Assembly: GCA_045636265.1 (NCBI GenBank)
Contig: JAZTXD010000094.1
Location: 1 to 27,410, forward strand
Direction: 5' to 3'
Length of the DNA stretch: 27,410 nt
From: Flemingiibacterium sp045636265
GTDB lineage: Bacteria; Bacillota; Clostridia; Oscillospirales; CAG-272
Positions 15,280 through 22,901 of the stretch are shown in pieces. The number at the start of each line of letters is the position of its first letter. Position 1 is the stretch's first letter. A model generated the notes under the pieces. The model did not search any database, was not told the origin of the DNA, and saw only the letters and a program-made list of their open reading frames with translations. Position numbers and translations under genes: made by a program.

Positions 15280-15343
15280 AAAAAAGTAAAACGCACCCAA
15301 ATGGGATTCCTGCAATAGAGCAGGTTCCCCCCATCGGGTGTGC
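15280..15343 (-). terminator. Strong minus-strand intrinsic terminator with no upstream gene
   Basis: Read on the minus strand, nested stems GGGTG.../GCACCC (15336-15343 with 15293-15298), CCCA/TGGG and GCAGG/CCTGC (15320-15324 with 15309-15313) close a 6-base loop, followed by a T-rich tail (complement of 15280-15291). The nearest minus-strand gene, cyuA, lies downstream, and the gene on the other side reads away, so the terminator must end a transcript that starts within this gap. Confidence 0.65.
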
Positions 15344-15500
15344 CTTCAATCAGAAACGGTATAAGATTTCGGTGTCATACCGTTTCTACTTTTATATGAG
15401 TTAAACTGTTCAAAATTTGACTCCTGTCCAAGGGCATTAATTCACCCTATGGTTGAACCGTTTCCTAAAAAATCGCTTAAAAGGTTATTGACATTCACCT
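15280..15500 (-). ncRNA. Candidate structured small RNA (unidentified family)
   Basis: The gap between cyuA and the XRE-kinase gene contains several nested inverted repeats ending in a minus-strand terminator. An outer helix TTGAAC/GTTCAA (15453-15458 with 15408-15413) encloses a 7-bp stem with a one-base bulge (CCA.AGGG 15428-15434 with CCCT.TGG 15445-15452). Next come a perfect 11-bp hairpin (15352-15362 with 15377-15387) and the terminator stem. A minus-strand TATAAT (15513-15508) could be its -10, though no good -35 accompanies it. No long open frame is present. It does not match a riboswitch or housekeeping RNA that I recognise; a dispersed palindromic repeat is the main alternative. Confidence 0.35.
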
Positions 15501-15517
15501 TATAATTATTATACAAT
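15488..15517 (+). promoter_or_regulatory. Promoter of the XRE-kinase / murQ operon with operator candidates
   Basis: A perfect TTGACA (15488-15493) is followed by overlapping -10 choices: TATACA (15510-15515, spacing 16) or TACAAT (15512-15517, spacing 18). TTCACCTTA (15494-15502), immediately after the -35, is repeated as its exact reverse complement TAAGGTGAA at 15549-15557, just before the gene. A 12-base palindrome ATACAATTGTAT (15511-15522) covers the -10, and ATGATATCAT (15539-15548) lies between. This crowding of symmetry around the promoter suggests repressor control, plausibly by the XRE domain of the first gene. Confidence 0.65.
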
Positions 15518-15570
15518 TGTATTGTAACAGTCGTTAATATGATATCATTAAGGTGAAGAGAGAACAAATT

Positions 15571-16752
15571 ATGTACGAAGTATCAAATCTGGCGGCAAAT
15601 ATAAGAATTCACCGCAAGGCACTCGGCATTACCCAGACCGAGCTTGCAAAAAAGCTTTTTATATCAACGCAAAGCATCTCAAAATGGGAAACGGGTTTAT
15701 CCTTCCCCGACGTAGAAAATCTTTGCCTGCTCGCATCTGCCCTCTCAGTTTCGATGGATGATCTTCTTGGTTCACGTAAGGGTAATGACGAACATACGCT
15801 TATCGCCATTGACGGCGGCGGTACCAAAACCGAATTCCTTTTATACTGCGAATCCGGTGAGATTCTCAGCCGTGTCGTTCTGAAGGGCACTAACCCCAAC
15901 GTGTGCGGAGTTGAAAATGCCTGCGCGGTACTTCGGGAGGGCATCGATGCCCTGCTCCGTGTATGCCCTACGGCCAGTGTAATATACGCAGGCATCGCAG
16001 GTTGCGGACTTTGCGAAACCCGAGATGCGATTTCAGCATTTCTTTCAAGCACATACATGACAATATCAAAAATCCAAGTATCTACGGATATACTTAACGT
16101 TATATATACATCGGAAAAATCCGACAACTGCATCGCCGTAATATCGGGAACCGGCTCCGCAGTTTATGCCAAATGTCATGATACGATGCACCGTATCGGC
16201 GGATGGGGCTACCTTTTTGATCAGGGAGGAAGCGCATATGATATCGGGCATGACGGATTGGTTGCCGCTCTTGCCGAAAATGACGGGATCGGTGAAAGTA
16301 CGGCTATAACAAAAATAATTGAACGTGCCCTCGGTGCGCCTGTGCCCGACAAGCTTTCGCAGATATATAATGGCGGCAACGAATATGTGGCATCCTTTGC
16401 AAAATGCGTTTTTGAAGCTTATGAGATGGGTGACAAAATCGCTGCCCGGATAATCGAAAATTCAGCCGAACGGCTGGCGTGCCTTATAAACCGTGCCATG
16501 AAAGAATACAGCTACGACGGGAACGTTATTCTCGCCGGTGGGCTTATCAAAGCGCAGGCGGATATAATGATACCGCTTATTCGTGCCAAGCTGCCAAAGA
16601 GAGCCACTCTGCATCTTGCGGCATTGCCGCAGATACTCGGTGCCGCAATCGGCGGAGTAAAGACATTCGGCGGTTATACATATGCAATGCGCGAAAGACT
16701 GCTTTTAGAATACGCCAAGATAACTGCATCGGCAACGAAACAACCAAACTGA
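15571..16752 (+). CDS. murK: XRE helix-turn-helix domain fused to BadF/MurK-type amino-sugar kinase
   Basis: Two-domain protein of 393 residues. Residues 8-66 form an XRE (Cro/C1) helix-turn-helix DNA-binding domain (ITQTELAKKLFISTQSISKWETG, shown by its helix pattern). Residues 76-370 are an ASKHA-fold kinase of the BadF/BadG/BcrA family: phosphate-1 motif DGGGTKTE (81-88), phosphate-2 ISGTGSAVYA (191-200), GGWGYLFDQGGSAYDIG (210-226) and adenosine motif ILAGGLIK (320-327). This family includes the characterised MurNAc/GlcNAc kinase MurK of Clostridium, and murQ lies 16 bases downstream, so phosphorylation of MurNAc to MurNAc-6-phosphate is the likely reaction. An in-frame GTG at 15553 has no ribosome site; ATG 15571, with GAAGAGAGA upstream, is preferred. 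The fusion recalls ROK repressors but uses a different kinase fold and a different DNA-binding domain. Gene symbol by analogy. Confidence 0.85.
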   Translation: MYEVSNLAANIRIHRKALGITQTELAKKLFISTQSISKWETGLSFPDVENLCLLASALSVSMDDLLGSRKGNDEHTLIAIDGGGTKTEFLLYCESGEILSRVVLKGTNPNVCGVENACAVLREGIDALLRVCPTASVIYAGIAGCGLCETRDAISAFLSSTYMTISKIQVSTDILNVIYTSEKSDNCIAVISGTGSAVYAKCHDTMHRIGGWGYLFDQGGSAYDIGHDGLVAALAENDGIGESTAITKIIERALGAPVPDKLSQIYNGGNEYVASFAKCVFEAYEMGDKIAARIIENSAERLACLINRAMKEYSYDGNVILAGGLIKAQADIMIPLIRAKLPKRATLHLAALPQILGAAIGGVKTFGGYTYAMRERLLLEYAKITASATKQPN

Positions 16753-16768
16753 TACAAGGAGATAAGCT

Positions 16769-17581
16769 ATGTTAAAAACCGAAATGAGAAATGAACGCAC
16801 AAAGCATATTGACAAGATGTCTACACTTGACATGATAACACTCATGGCAAAAGAAAACTACCGAGCTGTAGAGGCCGTAGAGGAAGCGCGCGAATCTATT
16901 GCAAAGGCAATCGATGGGATTTCCGAGCGAATGGCAAGAGGCGGAAGGCTCTTTTTCATCGGTGCGGGAACATCCGGCAGACTTGGAGTTCTCGATGCGG
17001 CGGAATGTCCGCCTACCTTCGGAGTTGAGCCCTCGCTCGTCCGTGGAATAATCGCCGGCGGTCCCGACTGTATGTTCAATGCCGCCGAAAACGCCGAGGA
17101 CAGATACGAAAACGGAGTTGATGACATAAAGGCAGTGGGCATATCCGAAAACGACACCCTTGTAGGAATTTCCGTTGCCGGCGGCGCATCTTACGTTGTA
17201 GCGGCGCTCACCGAGGCGAAATCGGCTGGCGCACTCACAATATCCCTCTCAAGCAACAGTGACACCGCTATTGAGAAGGTTGCAGATATTGCCATCGTAA
17301 CCGATACGGGCGCTGAGGTTATTACCGGCTCTACCCGTCTTAAGGCAGGCTCGGCTCACAAGATGGTCCTCAATATGCTCACCACCTGCACAATGATAAA
17401 GAGCGGCAAGGTATACGAAAATCTGATGATAAATCTCCGTCCGACAAATATTAAGCTTGAGGCTCGCGTAGTCAGAATTGTATGTGCTATCCTGGAGTGT
17501 GACGAAGAATATGCAAGAGCGCTCCTTGAGGCTCACGGGTGGAATATCCGTGCAGCTGTAGAATCGGTCAAAAATCCTTGA
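16769..17581 (+). CDS. murQ: N-acetylmuramic acid 6-phosphate etherase
   Basis: Cleaves the lactyl ether of MurNAc-6-phosphate to give GlcNAc-6-phosphate and D-lactate, in cytoplasmic peptidoglycan recycling. The 270 residues begin with the family motif TEMRNERTKHIDKMSTLD (4-21). The SIS sugar-phosphate domain includes FFIGAGTSGRLGVLDAAECPPTFG, the catalytic-site stretch AAENAEDR, and ITGSTRLKAGSAHKMVLNML. The C-terminal helical region ends LLEAHGWNIRAAVESV. It is a little shorter than E. coli MurQ (298). The ribosome site AAGGAG (16756-16761) precedes ATG 16769. The pair with the upstream kinase reproduces the MurK-MurQ salvage route of Clostridia. Confidence 0.95.
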   Translation: MLKTEMRNERTKHIDKMSTLDMITLMAKENYRAVEAVEEARESIAKAIDGISERMARGGRLFFIGAGTSGRLGVLDAAECPPTFGVEPSLVRGIIAGGPDCMFNAAENAEDRYENGVDDIKAVGISENDTLVGISVAGGASYVVAALTEAKSAGALTISLSSNSDTAIEKVADIAIVTDTGAEVITGSTRLKAGSAHKMVLNMLTTCTMIKSGKVYENLMINLRPTNIKLEARVVRIVCAILECDEEYARALLEAHGWNIRAAVESVKNP

Positions 17582-17912
17582 GAAGCAACACGGGGCCAAG
17601 CGCATATCGGGATCCCTATCCAGTTTATGTTAATGAATGTGGTGGCTTTAGATCGGTATTCTACGGCTCGAAATCCGTAAGGAGCAATGCTTTTCGCTCA
17701 CTTGCGAAGTATGCCTTGAGTTTGATGCATACCTGGGGCAAACAAAAATGTTCAAACTCATAGACTAACAGAAAAAACAATCGTGAAAACACATTTCTCA
17801 CGCCCCGGTTTGGTGGCTTTCGCTGCTACAAAAACAGCGATTTTGCTGCACAAAACCACACACAAATTCCCAATAAGGAAGCTTTCGCTTAGTGAAAGCT
17901 ATGGTGATTAAA
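17582..17912. other. Intergenic region murQ / acetyltransferase with repeats and an orphan terminator
   Basis: This gap of about 330 bases has no convincing gene. It holds a perfect 9-bp inverted repeat TGAGTTTGA/TCAAACTCA (17717-17725 and 17752-17760), a 10-base direct repeat TGGTGGCTTT (17640-17649 and 17811-17820), a 5-bp hairpin CGCTG/CAGCG (17821-17839), a 7-bp hairpin AGCTTTC/GAAAGCT (17880-17900) just before the next gene, and a minus-strand terminator (separate entry). No clear promoter for the downstream gene was found. The make-up suggests a decayed insertion, a dispersed element or an unannotated RNA. Confidence 0.5.
17772..17802 (-). terminator. Orphan minus-strand terminator
   Basis: On the minus strand CGTGAGAA (17802-17795) pairs with TTTTCACG (17789-17782) around a 5-base loop and is followed by ATTG and six Ts (17777-17772). 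The genes on both sides read on the plus strand, so no known transcript needs it. Confidence 0.45.
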
Positions 17913-19073
17913 ATGGAAATTCGTCATTTAACCCCTGAAGATCATGCGGATCTACTCAATATACTGAACCGTGCGTTCGGAACAACATACGGAAGGATAA
18001 TGGATTTTGTAAAGGAACAGCCGAAGATCGGGCTCGACGATGCTGAGAGTATGTACAAGCATATCGGTGCGTACATAGACGAGCGGCTTGCCTGTGTTGT
18101 CGGTATATACCCAATGCCGGCAGTTGTAAACGGCGAGAGGCTTATGTTTGCAACTACGGGAAATGTGGCAACACTGCCTGAATTTGAAGGACGCGGCGCA
18201 TTTTCGAAAACCTTTGCACGCGCGATGGAAATTTGCGAGGAAAACGGCATTGATGTTGCACGGCTGAGCGGCAATCGTCAACGGTATAACCGCTATGGCT
18301 TCGACAAGGGAGGATTCTCCTATAACTGCACCTTCACCGCAAAAAACAGACAGCGTGTTTTCCCTGATTTTGATCCTACAGATATTACTTTCACCCGGAT
18401 TGAGCGGGATGACTCTACCGCCTTGAAGTTTGCTCACGACATTTATGAAAAACGTGATTTTTATCTTGAGCGCGGCACTGATAACAACTATGACGGCACT
18501 TACCGCACGCTATGCGCGAAGTGCTGTGTGCCATATCTTGCAACAGATAAGAGCGGCAGAATGATCGGATACATCAGTGCGAGCGAAAACGGTGATCACA
18601 TATGGGAGATTCGCGCGGTAACGACCGAAAACTACATACGCATGATTCCGGCGTGGAATTATTTTGCGGCCTGCGATGTGCGCTTCAACATATCGCCGCT
18701 TCTTTTCGATGAAGCGAAATTTTTCACCAAGGTCTGTGAGGATGTAACGGTTTCTTCGACTACATTTTTCAAGATCATAAATTGGGAAAAGGTTACAAGG
18801 GTTTATCTTAATCTTAAGGCAAAATACGAGACATTACCCGATGGCGAGCTTAAAATTGCCATAGCTGATTATGGCACTCTTGAAATAAGTGTTAGCGGCG
18901 GTGTCCCGTCCTGCGTGCGCACAAACGGTGAGGGTGATATTTCTCTCGACAAGCTGGACGCCACAAGACTTATCTTCGGGCATTTACCGACAGATGCTGT
19001 ATGTTCGCTCCCGTATTTCGCTAAATGCTGGTTCCCGCTCCCAATGACATGGGATTCGCTTGATGCACTTTAA
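17913..19073 (+). CDS. Eis-like GNAT N-acetyltransferase
   Basis: A 386-residue protein of the Eis-type GNAT group (Acetyltransf_9 and related), which transfers acetyl groups from acetyl-CoA to amines. The N-terminus MEIRHLTPEDHADLLNILNRAFG is the usual opening beta-alpha unit. The acetyl-CoA loop is visible in TTGNVATLPEFEGRGAFSKTF, where RGAF replaces the common RGxG step, followed by GIDVARLSGNRQRYNRYGFDKGG, the typical YxxxGF element. A second GNAT-like half and a C-terminal SCP2-like region would fill the rest. The long version from GTG 17892 is possible, but ATG 17913 matches the family start and has GGTGA seven bases upstream. Substrate unknown; peptides or amine antibiotics are options in the family. 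Confidence 0.82.
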   Translation: MEIRHLTPEDHADLLNILNRAFGTTYGRIMDFVKEQPKIGLDDAESMYKHIGAYIDERLACVVGIYPMPAVVNGERLMFATTGNVATLPEFEGRGAFSKTFARAMEICEENGIDVARLSGNRQRYNRYGFDKGGFSYNCTFTAKNRQRVFPDFDPTDITFTRIERDDSTALKFAHDIYEKRDFYLERGTDNNYDGTYRTLCAKCCVPYLATDKSGRMIGYISASENGDHIWEIRAVTTENYIRMIPAWNYFAACDVRFNISPLLFDEAKFFTKVCEDVTVSSTTFFKIINWEKVTRVYLNLKAKYETLPDGELKIAIADYGTLEISVSGGVPSCVRTNGEGDISLDKLDATRLIFGHLPTDAVCSLPYFAKCWFPLPMTWDSLDAL

Positions 19074-19132
19074 AAAAGCAGCCTGCAATGAGAAGATAAA
19101 AACAGTGCGTAATATTGCAATATTTTTATGAT

Positions 19133-19167
19133 AAAAACCTTATCACACACGCTGTGGTGAGGTTTTT
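19133..19167. terminator. Bidirectional terminator, GNAT gene / araC-type regulator
   Basis: A 15-bp stem with two G-T pairs has AAAAACC on its left arm (19133-19139) and GGTTTTT on its right arm (19161-19167) around a 5-base loop. It includes the stop codon of the regulator (19143-19145) and lies 60 bases past the acetyltransferase stop, so it can end both converging transcripts. Confidence 0.8.
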
Positions 19168-19916
19168 CTGTAATCCTTCGGTGCGGTACCAATATACATC
19201 TTGAAATTCCGGTTAAAGCTTCGAAGGGAGGTGTATCCGCAGTCATATGCACATTCGATTACCGTCTTATCGCTGTTTTTTAATAACTCACACGCTTTAC
19301 TTATTCTGCGCCGATTCACTAACGACAAAAATGACATACCGGTAGATTCGCTGAAATATCTGGAAAGATATGACGCATTGTATCCTATACCGTTGCTTAA
19401 GTCTTCCAGAGTACAACTTTTTTCAAAATTGCTTTCCACAAAATCAAAAATGGTACGCAGAAGTCCGTTTTCTGAGTTTTTTCGCTTTTCGTATTCGGTA
19501 TCCTCGTCAAGGAGCGCACATACCGAATAAAGTACAGCCTTCTTTTTTATCGTTGAGGTTGCGATTTCAAGGAGGGATATCTGATTGAGAAGATAATCGG
19601 GAACGCGGAATTTTCCGTTTTTCGGCACTTCCGTGGAATGCTTTGAATAATATGCACTCACGATGTCTGCGGAAAAAATGATAAGCGTGTGTCGGCTTTT
19701 CGTGCTGCTCAGTGAATGAATCTGCTCCGGAAATACGATGACTCCTTCGCTCTCGTGCAGTTCATAGCTGTTCTCTCCAACCGTTACTGTCATCTCCCCT
19801 TCAAGCACAGTAATAAACTCAAAGGAATGATGAATGTGAGCTGGGAATGAAAAATCCACACCGGATTCCTTGCAAAAATATTCGGAAATACCAAAATGCT
19901 GGTTTTGATAAAACAT
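19143..19916 (-). CDS. AraC-family transcriptional regulator (likely xyl operon control)
   Basis: A 257-residue regulator. The N-terminal half is a cupin-like sensing domain (PAHIHHSFEFITVLEGEMTVTVGENSYELHESEGVIVFPEQIHS, about 25-68), which in this family binds a sugar. The C-terminal half (about 150-255) has two helix-turn-helix units: CTLEDLSNGIGYNASYLSRYFSE, then TVIECAYDCGYTSLRSFNRNFKMYIGTAPKDYR, the latter the AraC signature. An upstream TTG codon (19928) is in frame, but ATG 19916 has GGAGAA well spaced before it and is preferred. It is transcribed away from xylB, so control of xylB-xylA-beta-xylosidase in response to xylose or xylobiose is the likely role (inference from position). Confidence 0.88.
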   Translation of the reverse strand: MFYQNQHFGISEYFCKESGVDFSFPAHIHHSFEFITVLEGEMTVTVGENSYELHESEGVIVFPEQIHSLSSTKSRHTLIIFSADIVSAYYSKHSTEVPKNGKFRVPDYLLNQISLLEIATSTIKKKAVLYSVCALLDEDTEYEKRKNSENGLLRTIFDFVESNFEKSCTLEDLSNGIGYNASYLSRYFSESTGMSFLSLVNRRRISKACELLKNSDKTVIECAYDCGYTSLRSFNRNFKMYIGTAPKDYRKTSPQRV

Positions 19917-19948
19917 ATTTTTCTCCAAAAAGTAAAATTCTGTCTACT

Positions 19949-19977
19949 ATTATACGCTTTTTTGCTGGATTTGTCAA
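19949..19977 (-). promoter_or_regulatory. Consensus sigma-A promoter of the AraC-type regulator
   Basis: On the minus strand a perfect TTGACA (19977-19972) and a perfect TATAAT (19954-19949) are 17 bases apart, with a start near 19942. The -35 overlaps TTGTCAAGAA (19971-19980). A near copy, TTGTCTTGAA, lies at 19994-20003. The two direct repeats are 23 bases apart, the kind of spacing AraC-type dimers use, so autoregulation together with xylB control is possible. Confidence 0.7.
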
Positions 19978-20045
19978 GAAATAAATGCTATTATTGTCTT
20001 GAAGGCTTGTTCCTTCGATCTTTTATAAAAAATTAAGGAGGGAAT

Positions 20046-21527
20046 ATGGAATATTACATAGGCATTGACCTCGGCACTTCATCTGTAAAGCTGATGCTTG
20101 TGGACGGCGAGGGGAAAATTCAAAAAACAGCAAGTCGTGAATACCCCGTATATTATCCCCATTCGGGCTGGAGCGAGCAAAAACCGGCGGATTGGTGGAA
20201 CGCTGTCTGTGATGCGCTTCCCGAATTGCTCGGCGGTTTTGACGGCAATAACGTTCATGGTATAGGTGTTGCAGGACAAATGCACGGACTGGTTGTGCTC
20301 GATGAAAGCGACACAGTCATTCGCCCGGCAATTCTCTGGAATGACGGACGCACTGCCAAAGAAACAGCGTTTTTAAATAATAATATCGGCAAGGAGCGTT
20401 TGTTCTCGCTCACGGGAAATATTGCCTTTGCGGGATTCACCGCGCCGAAGCTTTTATGGATGCGCGAAAATGAGCCGGAAAACTTCTCAAAAATAAGCAA
20501 AATAATGCTTCCAAAGGACTATATAAACTATCTTCTTACCGGCGTACACTGCACCGACTTTTCGGATGCGTCGGGAATGCTTCTTCTTGACGTAAAGAAT
20601 AAACGCTGGTCAGAGCAGATGCTTGAAATCTGCGGCATTTCGGAAAAACAAATGCCAAGCCTATACGAAAGCTTTGCGGCAGTTGGAAAAATCAAGCCCA
20701 CGGTTGCGGAGAAATTCGGAATTAACAAGAATGCTGTCATAGTTGCCGGCGCAGGCGATAATGCAGCAGCGGCAGTAGGTACTGCAACCGTCGGCGACGG
20801 AAAATGCAATATTTCTCTCGGCACATCGGGAACGATATTTGTGTCAAGCGATCATTTTTCCGGCGACGAGAAGCAGGCGATCCATTCGTTCTGCCACGCA
20901 GACGGCGGGTACCACCTGATGGGGTGTATCCTCTCTGCAGCGTCCTGCAACAAGTGGTTCTGCGACGAGGTTCTTAAAACCACCGATTATAATGCCGAAG
21001 AAGCAGCGATTGCCCCCGACAGACTCGGCAAGAACGAAGTATTTTTCCTGCCCTATCTCATGGGCGAAAGAAGCCCCATCAACGATACAAACGCCACTGG
21101 AATGTTTGTAGGTCTGCGCCCGAATACATCGCGTGCGGATATGTACCAGGCTGTCCTTGAGGGAGTTGCCTTTGCTATAAAGGATAACCTTGAGATAATA
21201 CGTGAGTTCGGAATTGACGTGAAATCAAGCGGACTTTGCGGCGGCGGAGCAAAATCAAAAACATGGCGCGAAATTCTGGCGAATGTCCTTTCTATAGAGC
21301 TGAATATCCCTGTCACCGAGCAGGGGCCCGGCTACGGCGGCGCGATCCTCGCAATGGTAGGTGCAGGGAAATTTAAGAGTGTGAAAGATGCTGCTAAACA
21401 TTTCTATGAAATAAGGGAAACAGTAAAGCCGGATTCGGAACTGTCTGCTCTTTATTCCGGAAGATACGAAAAATACCGCAAAATTTATCCTGCGGTGAAA
21501 GAATTATACAAAGAAATTAAGGAGTAA
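20046..21527 (+). CDS. xylB: Xylulokinase
   Basis: Phosphorylates D-xylulose to xylulose-5-phosphate with ATP, feeding the pentose phosphate pathway. The 493 residues match the FGGY kinase length. Motifs: DLGTSSVK (8-15, phosphate loop), substrate motif GQMHG (77-81), WNDGR (98-102), the catalytic-base region AGAGDNA (234-240, Asp238), the LGTSGT phosphate-binding turn and the C-terminal LCGGGAKS adenosine motif. A strong AGGAGG (20036-20041) precedes ATG 20046. It is first in the xyl operon; xylA follows after five bases. No convincing -35/-10 pair was found in the 129-base gap, so activator dependence is possible. Confidence 0.96.
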   Translation: MEYYIGIDLGTSSVKLMLVDGEGKIQKTASREYPVYYPHSGWSEQKPADWWNAVCDALPELLGGFDGNNVHGIGVAGQMHGLVVLDESDTVIRPAILWNDGRTAKETAFLNNNIGKERLFSLTGNIAFAGFTAPKLLWMRENEPENFSKISKIMLPKDYINYLLTGVHCTDFSDASGMLLLDVKNKRWSEQMLEICGISEKQMPSLYESFAAVGKIKPTVAEKFGINKNAVIVAGAGDNAAAAVGTATVGDGKCNISLGTSGTIFVSSDHFSGDEKQAIHSFCHADGGYHLMGCILSAASCNKWFCDEVLKTTDYNAEEAAIAPDRLGKNEVFFLPYLMGERSPINDTNATGMFVGLRPNTSRADMYQAVLEGVAFAIKDNLEIIREFGIDVKSSGLCGGGAKSKTWREILANVLSIELNIPVTEQGPGYGGAILAMVGAGKFKSVKDAAKHFYEIRETVKPDSELSALYSGRYEKYRKIYPAVKELYKEIKE

Positions 21528-21532
21528 AAATC

Positions 21533-22849
21533 ATGAGTGAAATTTTTAGCAACATCCCCGAAATTAAGTACGAAGGAAAGAATACCAAAAACCCCTTTGC
21601 GTTCAGATATTACGATGCAGACAGAGTGATCATGGGCAAAAAAATGAGTGAGCACCTGCCCTTTGCAATGGCCTGGTGCCACAATCTATGTGCCGCAGGC
21701 ACCGATATGTTCGGGAGAGATACCGCCGACAAGAGTTTCGGTGAAGAAAAAGGCACCATGGAGCACGCCAAGGCAAAGGTTGATGCAGGCTTTGAATTCA
21801 TGAAAAAGCTTGGCATCAAGTATTTCTGCTTCCACGATGTGGATATCGTTCCCGAGGCTGATGATATAAACGAAACCAACCGCCGTCTTGACGAGATCAC
21901 CGACTATATCCTCGAAAAGATGAAAGGCACCGACATCAAGTGCCTCTGGGGTACGGCGAATATGTTTTCAAATCCCCGTTTTATGAACGGTGCAGGAAGC
22001 ACCAACTCCCTTGACGTATACTGCTTTGCGGCGGCACAGACCAAGAAAGCGCTGGAGCTTACGGTCAAGCTCGGCGGTCGCGGATACGTATTCTGGGGCG
22101 GTCGCGAGGGATACGAAACTCTTCTCAATACCGATGTGAGGTTCGAGCAGGAAAACATTGCGGCTCTTATGAAAATGGCAGTAGAATACGGAAGAAGCAT
22201 CGGATTTACGGGGGACTTCTATATTGAGCCCAAGCCCAAGGAGCCCATGAAGCATCAGTACGATTTCGATGCCGCAACAGCTATCGGCTTTTTGCGCCAA
22301 TACGGACTTGACAAGGACTTCAAGATGAACATCGAGGCAAATCACGCAACTCTTGCAGGTCATACATTCCAGCATGAGCTCAGAGTTTCCGCGATGAACG
22401 GAATGCTCGGTTCCATTGATGCAAACCAGGGCGACTATCTCCTCGGCTGGGATACGGACGAATTCCCTTATGACGTATACGAAAGTACCATGTGCATGTA
22501 CGAGGTACTGAAAGCCGGAGGACTGACGGGCGGCTTCAACTTTGATGCAAAGAACCGCAGACCCAGCAATACCTATGAGGATCAGTTCCACGCTTACATC
22601 CTTGCGATGGACACCTTTGCTCTCGGACTTATCAAGGCAGCAGAGCTCATTGAGGACGGCGAGCTTGATGCTTTTGTGGAGAAAAAATACGAAAGCTTCA
22701 GCAGCGAACTTGGAAAGAAGATCAGAAGCGGAAACGCTACAATTTCCGAGCTTGCAGAGGTTGCGGCGAAAATGGGTAATTGCCCTACTCCGACAAGCGG
22801 CAGACAGGAATATCTCGAGGGTGTTGTCAACAGAGTTCTGTTTGGATAA
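21533..22849 (+). CDS. xylA: Xylose isomerase
   Basis: Interconverts D-xylose and D-xylulose using two divalent metals. The 438 residues and the long N-terminus place it in class II xylose isomerases. Catalytic and metal residues are all present: His101 and Asp104 in CFHDVD, Glu232 and Lys234 in IEPKPKEP, Glu268 and His271 in IEANHATLAGH, Asp296, Asp307 and Asp309 in SIDANQGDYLLGWDTDEF, and Asp338 in GGFNFDAK. Ribosome site AAGGAG ends the xylB gene region; the gap is only five bases. It works directly upstream of XylB in the pathway although it is second in the operon. Confidence 0.97.
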   Translation: MSEIFSNIPEIKYEGKNTKNPFAFRYYDADRVIMGKKMSEHLPFAMAWCHNLCAAGTDMFGRDTADKSFGEEKGTMEHAKAKVDAGFEFMKKLGIKYFCFHDVDIVPEADDINETNRRLDEITDYILEKMKGTDIKCLWGTANMFSNPRFMNGAGSTNSLDVYCFAAAQTKKALELTVKLGGRGYVFWGGREGYETLLNTDVRFEQENIAALMKMAVEYGRSIGFTGDFYIEPKPKEPMKHQYDFDAATAIGFLRQYGLDKDFKMNIEANHATLAGHTFQHELRVSAMNGMLGSIDANQGDYLLGWDTDEFPYDVYESTMCMYEVLKAGGLTGGFNFDAKNRRPSNTYEDQFHAYILAMDTFALGLIKAAELIEDGELDAFVEKKYESFSSELGKKIRSGNATISELAEVAAKMGNCPTPTSGRQEYLEGVVNRVLFG

Positions 22850-22901
22850 AGATCAATTGTACAGCGTATAAAATATCAAGTTTGGCGAAAAGGAGATTTA
22901 T

